From Lutjanus erythropterus (taxonomy: Eukaryota; Chordata; Actinopteri; Lutjaniformes; Lutjanidae), in contig CM034603.1 of the NCBI GenBank assembly GCA_020091685.1, positions 31,047,696 through 31,111,695 of the forward strand: a stretch of 64,000 nucleotides of DNA. The letters run 5' to 3'. The translations under genes were made by a program, and so were the position numbers. This document shows, one piece after another, positions 1-9,705 of this stretch (within the stretch, counting starts at the first letter, position 1; every line of letters begins with the position of its first letter). The notes under the pieces are model-generated. The model searched no databases, had not been told where the DNA came from, and was given only the letters and a program-made list of their open reading frames with translations.

Positions 1-2363
1 TAAGACAATGGCTGGAGGTTTATCCACACATGGATTATCTTTAGATTAAGGAGCACATTTGCGCAAAGCTAAAATTGTTATCCTGCCAAGTTTTGTTTTT
101 CAGGAAACTGTATTGTTGGGAAGATATGAGCACCACACGAAGTGTGTTTATCTTAAACTTTCCTCTTGTACCCACCCAACCGAGGTTTTGTATGAAAGCT
201 CTAAAACATGACCCAGAAAGTCACAGTCGAGTATGATGGATCGCTCATGTGAGGTAATAGCTTACACAGTCTGTGGTGTGCTATTAAAAGGACACAAAAC
301 ACCAACCAAAGTAGCTTATTTCATCATCCACCCAGGCTATAATTTGTGAACAATAGCAAACATGGTGTCCTGAATGGTCGATAAAGTTCTTGTAATCAGC
401 AGTCTTGGGCCTTAAATTAGAAAAGCCGACATTCTGTTTACTACCAAGTCAACAACACACTTTTCTAACACGGTAGCTGTGGCACACACCAGCCTACCTG
501 CTCGCTTTATGTGTCTTACAACAACAACAGCAGCACATGGAGCATCTGAGAGGCATCTACTGAGGTTTCCACTAGAAAAACTTCCAGGCTGCAGCTCCTT
601 CTCTTTGTCTGAAGCATGGAGAGAGCAACTCAACCCAGCTTAGTAGTTTAAACTAAAAAAAAAAGCAAAGTGATCGACAGTCTAAAAAAAAAAAAGTTAA
701 AAAATAGCAGCATTCCTTTCCTGTGATATCAGAACCACTGGTGATCTGACGTCACAGAGATATTTCAGCACCACGACGTATTGGAAAACTTTCAAGGAGA
801 CGCGTGTGATGTTGTCACAGCATTAACTTCCAATGCATGGCAGCAAGGAAACTGCTCATTCAGCATTTTCTGAGATAATCTGCTTTTCTTTCTTTCAAGC
901 TCTCTCTCTCCTGACCTGGTCACCTGAGATTATGCCTGTGGAGTGTGTGCACCCAACAGATTACAGATAACAGCACTGCTGAGCGCTAAGGAGCTTTATT
1001 AGACGTGTCAGACACAAGCGGACCTCTGCAGTGTAGTCTAATGGAATCAACTCATTGAGGATAAACATCCAGTCTGCGGCATTTGTTGGAAAAACAGACA
1101 TCCTAAAGCAGACATCTGCTCTTTTAAAATAAGTTGGACACACATGTGGTGAAAAACAAAGCGAGCAGTGATGAATTTTTCAGGGCTTGTTAAATATTGA
1201 AGCTAACTGGAGCAGGTCTGTGTGTGCTTTGCAAGTCACACCTGCTGTCAGTGCTCTTTACCTGCGAATGTAGAGACAGCTGGCTGATGCCTTTTTGGGA
1301 AGCTCACCTGCCTTTAGTCAACAAACTCATAGAGAACACTGTCAAAAGGACCCCTCGCTCGATTATTTAACTTTGGACTCAATTTTCACTGCTATTTTAC
1401 GCAAAATACATCACTTCTAGAGCCCAACTGATATATGGTCATTGGCCTAGCACAGCTTTATTGGTCTAGATTGTTATCAGCATATATGTTGTCCAATATG
1501 CATCTATATAAAAAGTTTTTTTTTTAAACAGAACATAATGTAGAATATTTTTATTGGTTAGTGTTATAGGCAGCATTCTGTGTATATCTGCAGCTTTTAC
1601 TTAATTAAGGTTTCATTTATACTCATGTTTTGCTACATTTGTGATTTTTTATTTCTAATTATAAAAAAAAAAATACTGGTGAAAGTTTTCTGTTTCAGTG
1701 ACCTGATATAATTTTGGACAGTAAAATTTATTGTTAAAAATATCCTGCCTACTTTACAAATCTTTGTCACAAGTGTTTGATAACTACTTTTATGGCTAAC
1801 TATTTTATTAATTGATTAATTGAGTTGAGTGATTTTTTAAGGAAAAAAAATCTCTGATTCCAGCCTCTTAAATGTGAATATTTTCTTGTTTCTTGATTGT
1901 TTATGACAATTTTTCACAACTTTCTTACATTTTAGAAACCAAACAACTGATTGAGCAATTGAGAAGATTATCAACAGATTAATCAACAATAATCATAATC
2001 TTTAGTTGCAGCCCTATATTTTATATTCTGTACATGATATTGTGTATAAAGAATAGTGGCGAATAGATCGATATCAAAAAAAATTTTCCTGCCTAAAATC
2101 GGTATCGGCCCCAGAAATCCAGTGTCAGCTGGCCCCTTATCACTTCCTCAACAAGGTAAATAATTACTTATCTGTTACCTGATGCTGACACATCTTATGT
2201 CACAAGCATTAAAATAATTACAAACAGAACAAGATATTTCTTCTCTCAACCAAAAGCCAGTAAGTTCATTTATAGCTCCCTCTAAAACTGACGAGGGAAA
2301 GTAAAATGTTAAAAAGAGTCGGGACATCTACTCTACAAACACTGAGAGAGGAGAGATGCCTAC
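1..2363 (-). other. gpsm2: gpsm2 intron (right-hand part), no coding exon seen
   Basis: This stretch lies downstream, in gpsm2 orientation, of the donor that ends the first coding exon at 2364, so it is read as intron. I looked on the minus strand for the next expected LGN exon, which should carry the first TPR helices, and did not find it; it must lie left of the window. The interval holds A/T-rich sequence, a repeat at about 1419-2145 and otherwise nothing I can support. Confidence 0.55.
1419..2145. repeat. Interspersed repeat, copy 1 (same core as 8836-9285)
   Basis: The core at 1440-1500 (GCACAGCTTTATTGGTCTA, then GCATATATGTTGTC) recurs in the same orientation at 9052-9118 with a few differences. 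The right end carries a GGTATCGGCCCCAGAAATCC-like tail. A segment ending in TTTAGTTGCAGCCCTA at about 1790-2020 looks like a second element family nested inside, the one also seen at 5495 and 6575. The superfamily cannot be assigned by eye; borders are approximate. Confidence 0.5.
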
Positions 2364-2428
2364 CTGTAGCGAACATGAAAGGACTGCTCCTCAGCTCGCG
2401 TGCTAACCACTGAGCCAGTGGCATCCAT
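2364..2428 (-). CDS. gpsm2: G-protein signalling modulator 2 (LGN), first coding exon, partial gene
   Basis: Read on the minus strand, the ATG complementary to 2426-2428 opens 21 codons plus two bases and ends at a good donor (CTACAG|gtaggc). The peptide ends EEQSFHVRYR, matching the N-terminus of LGN, where mammalian proteins read REDHSFHVRYR or REENSFHVRYR just before the first TPR. LGN links G-alpha-i/GDP at the cortex to NuMA through N-terminal TPRs and C-terminal GoLoco motifs, orienting the mitotic spindle; none of those domains is in this exon. A plausible 5'UTR acceptor (CACCCCAG) would place the exon's start at about 2532. The remaining exons must lie left of the window. Divergent arrangement with aknad1 fits mammalian synteny and supports the call. 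The short match is the main uncertainty. Confidence 0.72.
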
Positions 2429-5256
2429 TGATGTGCATAATATGAGGGAAAATCCCAGTCTCGTTCCCGAAAAAATGGTTGCGTTTAAATACAAGAGCCA
2501 ACAAGGAAGAAAAACAAAAATCTTAAAGGGAGCTGGGGTGTGAGGAGGTAAAACCAAGCAAAAAGTCAGCCAACGATGCGGTCAAGTCTGCGACTGTCCC
2601 TCTGCTGAATGTTGACGGGACAAGGTAACCCCCATGAGTGTCAGACAGAGCTGCAGAGTCCTGAGTGTCAGTCCACACGGCTGCTGCTTTCGTACATTGT
2701 GTGTTTTGCGTCACCGCACCTCAATCTCGTCAGCTGCCCTCTGTGAAGAGAACACAAGATGCTGTATGTGAAGCCTCATTCTGGCCACACGGTGCCATGG
2801 CAACACCAACCAAACAGCAGCAGCGTGCACAAGTGGGGCAGGCAGGAAGGGAGAGAGCAGAGTGGGAATGTGAATGGATGGGGTCAACACAGGCAAGCTG
2901 TCAATCTACTGTAAGACGGTGACTCAGTTCATCCAGGCTCGAAGACGTGCGCGTTTGTGAGCTCTAAAGTTGCTACAAGGTGAGCAAGCAATGAACGCCA
3001 CAGACTGTGACCTATGCAAGCAGAGATGGCAGGAAAAAAATATCATCTCCAGAATGCAAATCAGAGGAAGTCACTGAAGAGAAAGAGCAACCAGCAACCT
3101 GTTGCATGATTTGAAAAAAGGTCTCTAAATTAAAACCAAAGCTTTGGGAAAACAGAAAAACAGGTGAACCCGCTCTGTTCCCTGTGCAACTTCCACCAAA
3201 GGAAAGGACAGTGTGATAAGCAGGCTACATGGATAAGATAGACTGCACCGAGTACAGAAGACTAGATCCGACCATTACTTCATTTCTCCATGAGGTCATA
3301 CTAGTCACACCCATTTGTCCCCCAAGTTTAACCCATCAGCCCCTCCTCCCACACACACACACACACAAAATGGGAAATGGAGCAGACCAGTTATTTTCAA
3401 CAAAGACATGGCAAACAAACAGTGTTTGTATTTGGAAAAAAAATCAGTTGAAACACATGGCACTGGCACATACATTGTATTGTATTTTATAGATTGGACA
3501 TTGTAAAGGACCGTTACTGTGTTCTTTTTTTATCTAAACATGTCCAGCTGTACTTTTCATACAGGCATCCAGATGCAGACGCCAATATTTTTAAGCACTG
3601 GCCCCCACAGTGCATCTTTGGTGGCTCAAATGTCAACATATGTAAGAACAACACAGAAGAGGAACTTGGACACAACCTAACACAACCTTTCTTAAATGTG
3701 ACACGTGTGTTGTCCACTTTTCCTCTTCCTCTTTTTTCTTAGTACGCCTTTTCTTTCTGGTTCTTCTGTAAAATCGTGTTTGCAGTTTGATTATTCCATA
3801 TTAAACCCAGACTTCAGTAGCTCTGACATATCAGTAAATAGTCCGTAATGAGTACTGTTCACCACAGATTCGTCGTACAATGTTTGAACTAAGAGGCGTG
3901 AAATAATCAGCATGTTTGTGAAACTGTAATGCTGCGTTGGCGAAGGCCTGCAGTATGCGGATAAGACTTGGCGGCCACAGGAGGTCACCTAAATGGAATA
4001 TCTGGCTAAGCGAAATTGCCTTCGTCTTTTGTGTAACACATTCCTATTATTAACTATGTCTAAATGTGAAAGTGTAAGACACACTATGGATGTTGAAGTT
4101 GCGTTTGTGACTGTCAACCTCCACAATTTTGCCATTTTATTTACTCGAATAATTCTTAAAAGACAAAATATTGTCAGATATGTACTGTATTCATTAATCC
4201 AGGCCCACTTCTACATACTGCACATACATAAAAAGGAGGGCAGTGACCATTAAAAACCTTGGACTAGGACCTTTGATCTACAACCAGCTTGCTGAGCAGC
4301 TCCTTTTTTATTTTTGACAAGTATTAGATCAGCACTGAGCTCATACTGCAAGGAGAGCACAAATCTTAAAAACAGATGACAACTAACATGGCAACAGCTC
4401 AGTCGTGCCTTGTTGATGTCAGAATCTTCTATTTAACTAAGACTAAGGCTTGTAAAGTTCTCTTAATGAAAAGACTTAAGAACACTTAACTTAGAATGGA
4501 GGAGGTGTTTCATACAGTAGTCTAAGGCCTGATAAAAACATACAGGGGCTTGTGAATATAAGCATAACTTTGTTGCTGATGTGGCACATTTCTAAATATG
4601 AGGCATGTATCTTACCATAACTCATGCAACTAAACAAAAACAGCTTCTGACAATTTATAGTCCATATATGTTGAGCACTTGTGTGTTTGAAAAGAATAAA
4701 AATGTTACAAGAATGAAATCATCTTTGTTCGGCCTGTTCTTCCCACTTCTGTCAGCAGTTGTAATACAAACTAAAGCCCAGGGCTTTGGAAGTCTATGCA
4801 GTACATGTTCCTGCACATAATTATAATCACCAACTGATGTGTGCCAACATTCGTGCAGCCTTTTCCACCATTGTATGCCAACTGGGTGTGTTTGAGAGAG
4901 ACCTTCTTTGCTCACAAAGCTACAGTGAGCAAGAACAAGTGTGTAAGAGGAAGAAGTGATCCATGACTAAAGGCACTTCAAAGGAAACAAGAGGTTGTTT
5001 TTTAATAACAGCTTCACGGCAGGCAATCACTGACTGTTTTGGGTCACAAACAGGACATGATTTCATCCTAAACACACAGGACAGGTGATCTATTTTCTTT
5101 GTGCTTACAGCTCATTGATGCACTAAAATGACTACTGCCACTGAGGGCTAAATCTAAATATGGAAACAGCGCTCATCATTACACCATGAGCCAGCAAAAA
5201 CCTGCACCAAAACAAAAGAAAGAAGGAAACAACTGCATAAGCACTGGGATACTGAC

Positions 5257-5295
5257 CGGTAATTCTTCCTCACAGGGACAGGATATCTGGAAAGC
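5257..5295 (-). other. gpsm2: Candidate 5'UTR exon of gpsm2
   Basis: On the minus strand a pyrimidine-rich acceptor (CTTTTCCTTGCAG) is followed after 39 bases by a donor-like GTCAGT. It lies between the proposed first exon near 7427 and the coding exon at 2364. Nothing about its content identifies it, so this rests on splice-site quality alone and may be chance. Confidence 0.2.
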
Positions 5296-5494
5296 CTGCA
5301 AGGAAAAGTGATGTGACCATGAATAACTTGACATCCCAAAAATCTGGTGTTGCAGTACTTGGTTATTAAAGTTTGTGTACGAACATTAGTGTATTTTGCC
5401 AGCATGACTATGGATACTATAATACAGACATAACATTAACACACATAATTTACACTAAATTAATACTTGGTGATTTAATACTCCATTTGATTAG

Positions 5495-5836
5495 TGCTGC
5501 AGCTAACAATTAATTTCATTACAGCTTAATCTGACAATTACTTTCTGGATTATCTCATTTCTTTTGTCTCTAAAATCTCAGAAAATAGTGAAAAATGTCT
5601 ACCCCAGTTTCTCCAAGTGCAAGATGATGCTTTTGAATGTCTTGTTTTGTTAGTCCAAAACCAAAAGATATTGAAATTAATATGATATAAAACAAAGAAA
5701 AGCAGGATATCTCAATATTTGAGAGACTAAAAACAGCTTTTTCTGACATTGTTGCATGAAAATTACTTTAACAATTAATCAATTATAAATGGTCGGCGAT
5801 TATTTGTTGTCGACTGACTATTCGCTACAGCTCTAC
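5495..5836. repeat. Non-autonomous DNA-element-like repeat, copy A
   Basis: It begins GTGCTGCAGCTAACAATTAA and ends CTATTCGCTACAGCTCTAC, ends that read as imperfect inverted repeats. The interior (ATGTCTTGTTTTGT, then AAAAGATATT) is shared with the copy at about 6575-6915 (ATGTCTTGTTTTGT, then CAAAGATATT). Related CAGCCCTA/CAGCTCTA ends recur near 2010 and 20970. This end signature is common in fish genomes; superfamily not assigned. Confidence 0.55.
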
Positions 5837-6574
5837 ATTTGACATACGCACTCTATTGTCAGTTTATTGGGTACACTTACCGAAAACTACTTGTACATAA
5901 TGGACCAGATACACTTAATAACAATGAGGGAAGAAATATTATTAAATATTATAAATACTTCCCAGTATAGTTCAATACATGTCAACAGCACATCAAACTA
6001 CAGCCTCAGAAATTACCATAAATTTAAATTGACACATTCTCTGCAATGGTTTTAACGAATACTAAATATTTTAGTATTTCTCACAGGGTGTTGCAGTAGT
6101 TTTAGCTAACTCTAGCTTATAAACTGGCAGTGTTTACTAGGGCTGGGATGATATGCTTATCTCCCGATTCAATATTATCACGACAACATTTGGATGCCAA
6201 TTCAACATGTATTGCGATTCTACAAGCACTGTAATTCAATATTATAGTTTATTGCAATTTCTATTTGCTTTTTCAACACTTGACTATAGAGAAAAGTTGA
6301 ATCATACACTTCTAGAGTCTGTGTACCATGAGTCATGCTTCCTAAAATAATGCACATCACATGTCAGTCAGTCTTTGTTGCAACACTGCATATAAAAGTT
6401 TTGACTTTTTTGAGACACCCACCCCCCCAAAACAATTGATTCATTTATAAAAAAAAAAAAAAAAATCAAATTACATTTATTTTGAAAACAGATTAATGAT
6501 ACTAAGGTGAATCAGTTTTCCCCCATCCCTAATGTATACTGTATAGGCCATAAAGTCTTGGGTGATGTGAAATT

Positions 6575-6915
6575 AATATTTTCGCAGCCAATTTATCTTT
6601 TTATTATTTTCTCAAATAATCGATTTGTTGTTTGGTCTATAAAATGGTGGCAAATTGTGGGAAAAAGTCAATCAATGTTTCATAAAGCCCAAGATCAGAT
6701 CCTCATATGTCTTGTTTTGTCCACCAAACAAAGATATTCAGCTTACTGTCGTAGAGGAGTAAAGACACCAGAAAATATTCACATTTAAGCAGCTGAAATG
6801 AGAGAATTTTGACTTATTCCCCCAAAAGATATTTAAAGTGATTAATGGATTAACAAAATAGATGAGGATTACTTTAATAGTTGACAACTAACTGATTACT
6901 CGTTGCAGCTCTATA
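6575..6915. repeat. Non-autonomous DNA-element-like repeat, copy B
   Basis: This diverged second copy of the element at 5495-5836 is in the same orientation. It shares the internal ATGTCTTGTTTTGT block and ends ACTCGTTGCAGCTCTA. The left border is uncertain because it merges into A/T-rich sequence. Confidence 0.5.
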
Positions 6916-7426
6916 CTAAACAGGCATGTACAGTATATTATCTAATGTTAATGCAGGTATATTAAATATATGATGTGGCCATAATCACGTAAAACAAATA
7001 CAGTCAAACAATTACTCTTCTTGTTTAATGTTTAATACTTCAACTGTATTCATTTAATAAGCTTTATGATACAATAACATGCTATAACATGTGTTTGTAA
7101 CTCTTACGAGATTATGGACGTAAACAAGCAGTAACACTATTGATTAATTGGTATTACGACTGATCAGTCACATTAATTAATACTGGACACATCGCTATCA
7201 GCATGAGCTCCATTCAGAAAGGTTTCTTCCAAGAGAAAACCTGAAAGTTTAAAGAGAGGATTGTACACACCATATTTTCATCATGGGTCCTAATGTTACT
7301 GTCAGAAGTTTTACACCGGCTCGAAGCTACAACCTCGGGCAGTAAATTCACCCCTCTCTGGTTACACAGTACTGTATCACATCCAGTTACAGATTAGCGA
7401 GTTAGCATGATAGCTTCTAAACTTAC

Positions 7427-7620
7427 GTTAGACGATCCAGTTCGAACAATGACTTGTCCTCTTCTTTCTTTTAACTTTCTCACAAGAATAAAAACATAGG
7501 TCCGTTTTCAAAAACATAAAACGGACGCTTTTAAAGTCGGGATAACTGTACTATATCCAGCCTAACACTACATTATAATTTAACTTTCAGAAAACTTGGA
7601 TTTAACTTCGAGTACAAAGA
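7427..7620 (-). other. gpsm2: Probable non-coding first exon of gpsm2
   Basis: On the minus strand this segment ends at a perfect donor (TCTAAC|gtaagt, intron starting at 7426) and lies just downstream of a CCAAT-rich promoter-like segment at 7669-7727. No open frame of note is present. The transcription start is not visible as a motif, so the upstream border is a guess. Confidence 0.4.
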
Positions 7621-7805
7621 AGAAAAACCTTGAGTCTGTCCACTAGCCTATGTGTTTTTGCCAAGTAGCCAATCAGAGGACGACATTCAAAGATAGCCAC
7701 GCCCATAATAACAGTCATTGGACCAATGGATTTGAATAGAAGAGAGATGACGTATTGTCATCGTTTAGTGGTCCTGTCTAAACGGGAACTTTTGATTTGT
7801 AAAAT

Positions 7806-7815
7806 TCTCGCGAGA
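7806..7815. promoter_or_regulatory. TCTCGCGAGA palindrome 1 (CGCG promoter element)
   Basis: This is an exact match to the 10-bp palindromic vertebrate promoter element reported to be bound by BANP and previously linked with ZBTB33/Kaiso. It sits in the divergent promoter 163 bp from a second exact copy. Confidence 0.65.
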
Positions 7816-7968
7816 TTTGTACAGGTTGCCTCTTCATTGTACACATTGAACAAAATAATTAAGCCGTACAATGTGACAACGCTGTGGTTAAAATCCTGGT
7901 TTGTTTAAGGACAGAAAATACTTGGTTGGGCTTAGCAAAAGATCATGATTTGGGTTAAAGTGTTCGAC

Positions 7969-7978
7969 TCTCGCGAGA
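7969..7978. promoter_or_regulatory. TCTCGCGAGA palindrome 2 (CGCG promoter element)
   Basis: This is the second exact copy of the palindrome, inside CTCTCGCGAGAAC, closer to the aknad1 side. The pairing of two exact copies in such a short region makes chance less likely. Confidence 0.65.
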
Positions 7979-8255
7979 ACTTTCGCTTGTCTGGAGTGCC
8001 CTTCTAGACACGACAGACTTTGGGAATCAGAAGCTGTCAGACTGTAACTAAAATTTGGACACCCTTGTGCTTGCAAAGTAAGCACAAAAAACATCTGGCC
8101 GCTGTGTACCATATACTCAGGCGTCTTAAAAGATAACAATGACTTAAACTATTTTACTCTAAGCACGTTACGTGCTAATGTTGTCCAAAATGGTCTTTAC
8201 TTGCCAAGGTTCACGCTAACTTCTTCAGGGGTCTTCTAGTGGAGGTTTCACCACC

Positions 8256-8268
8256 GTTACCTAGCAAC
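8256..8268 (+). promoter_or_regulatory. RFX X-box (GTTACC-T-AGCAAC)
   Basis: The 13-mer fits the X-box consensus GTNRCC-N(0-3)-RGYAAC with no mismatch and a one-base spacer. RFX factors drive ciliary and centrosomal genes in animals. Its place at the 5' end of aknad1 suggests that gene as the target, though gpsm2 is also near. Confidence 0.6.
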
Positions 8269-8269
8269 C

Positions 8270-8509
8270 AGACTCCGCTTGTACAGCTGCCAGTCCGGCT
8301 CCAGACGTCCAGCGCTGCCGTGTGGTGGGCTACATTATTGATGATGCCACCGAAACTAAACCTGTCCGAGAAACCATATGTCAAGAAAGAAAGAGACAGA
8401 AATACTGTAGTTTGTTTCAAGATGATGTCAGGAGCAAGAGCATGGCTGTGGATTGGATCGACTTAAAACTAATGTCGCACCCCTGCTGAAGGACCGGTTC
8501 ATAACCTGA
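8270..8509 (+). other. aknad1: Probable non-coding first exon of aknad1
   Basis: The segment ends at a strong donor (AACCTGA|gtgagt, intron starting at 8510), lies just 3' of the X-box and is followed by the coding exon whose acceptor is at 9668. It is CpG-richer than its flanks. Two overlapping open frames (about 8239-8466 and 8265-8489) both stop before the donor, so they cannot extend the AKNAD1 protein and would be upstream frames. The transcription start is not located. Confidence 0.4.
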
Positions 8510-8644
8510 GTGAGTAACCAACAAAACACACACTAGCTAAAATGTTAAAGTGCTTTTTTGACAGTCTGACTGCTCTGTAGTAGCCAGGTTGCTTACAATA
8601 CAAAATGCTTTACAATACACTTACCAGTAGAAAATAGCTTACCA

Positions 8645-8815
8645 AGTACATTTACTTTACTCAAGTGTAGTTTTGAGATACTTCTACTTCAGTTTTCACT
8701 TATTTTAATTTTCTGCCACTTTATATTTATACCCCACTATAAATCAAAAGCAAATGCTGTACATTTTACTTCATTACATTTATTTTTTGACGGATATAGT
8801 TACTTACAGATGACT
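8645..8815. repeat. Fish-type interspersed repeat (AGTACATTTACT family)
   Basis: Wording such as AAGTACATTTACTTTACTCA and ATTTTACTTCATTACATTTA is a familiar dispersed fish sequence. A related fragment in the opposite sense (ACTTAAGTAAAAGTAC, then AATACTCCACTACAAGTAAA) is at about 24843-24945. It sits inside aknad1 intron 1. Confidence 0.45.
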
Positions 8816-8835
8816 GATACTACAGCACTTCACAG

Positions 8836-9285
8836 ATACAGCCCAGCTGATACTAGATTTTTGGGCTAATGGCAATACTGATATTAGTGAGTAAAAAAAA
8901 AATCTGATATTGACTCATCAGCCGATATTGTTCATTCATATATGAAAAATGCAAAAATTACACCAGGATCAAAGGATCAAATAAACATAAAATGCTGCCT
9001 GTAAAACAAAAAAATATATGAATAAATAAAAACAACCAGCATTAGCCAATATTATTGGCCTGATATTGGCCCAGCACAGCTATATTGGTCTATGTCAGTA
9101 TCGGTGTATATGTTGTCTCATTTTTGTTTACAGATCATAATGCAGATAATTTTTTAAAATTAGTTAGCATCGGTTGGGTTCTGCTGTTCTGTTAAAAATA
9201 TCAGACATACACACCGATATCGATACAGCTCACTATGTGCCTGCCCAATATCAGCAGCCAACTGATATATCTGTCTGGCTCAACT
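8836..9285. repeat. Interspersed repeat, copy 2 (pair of 1419-2145)
   Basis: It shares the GCACAGCTATATTGGTCTA and GTATATGTTGTC core with 1440-1500 and carries scattered GATATTGGCC/CCGATAT words, including CAACTGATATAT near its right end. It lies in aknad1 intron 1. Borders are approximate. Confidence 0.5.
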
Positions 9286-9705
9286 ATGCACACATTGTCA
9301 TTTTACATGCAAAACCCAACACAATATTTAGATTAATCGTGCAGCCCTAGCTCCAATTATATAATGTTTATAATAATATAATACTGACAGATAGACATTG
9401 TGGTGCAGAATGAGTACTCGCACATTTGATAAACCTACTAACAAACACTTTTTACTGCGCTAAGATTTCAAATGCAGGACTTTTCTTGTAATCATCCTTT
9501 GCACAAACACCACTTTTGTCACGCAAACCTCTGCCCACACAATGCATTGATTGTTAAATAATTGACAGCTTAACATATTTTGATCCAATGTTGTCAGCTC
9601 ACGAGTTGTGTTGCTAAGTGACGAACAGGTGCTGAATCCTCCTTTCTTACCCCCTTGTCTTAACACAGGTAAAGAGTGGTTGACATTTCCTGTCACAAAG
9701 TGTCC

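Larger units (their letters stand above)
7621..8300. promoter_or_regulatory. Divergent promoter between gpsm2 and aknad1
   Basis: The segment separates the proposed first exons of two head-to-head genes. It contains CCAAT boxes at 7669-7676 and in the near-palindrome CATTGGACCAATG around 7716-7728, a GC box-like CCACGCCCA near 7698, two exact TCTCGCGAGA palindromes and an RFX-type X-box. It has CpG-containing sequence near 8250-8350 and no TATA box that I trust. The architecture fits a housekeeping or cell-cycle bidirectional promoter; activity is inferred. Confidence 0.55.

Noticed and set aside
2523-2922. Open frames on both strands around a GC-richer patch at 2.6-2.9 kb
   Set aside because: No family resemblance, and none joins the gpsm2 first coding exon in frame. 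The patch may be promoter-proximal or UTR sequence, but I cannot support a call.
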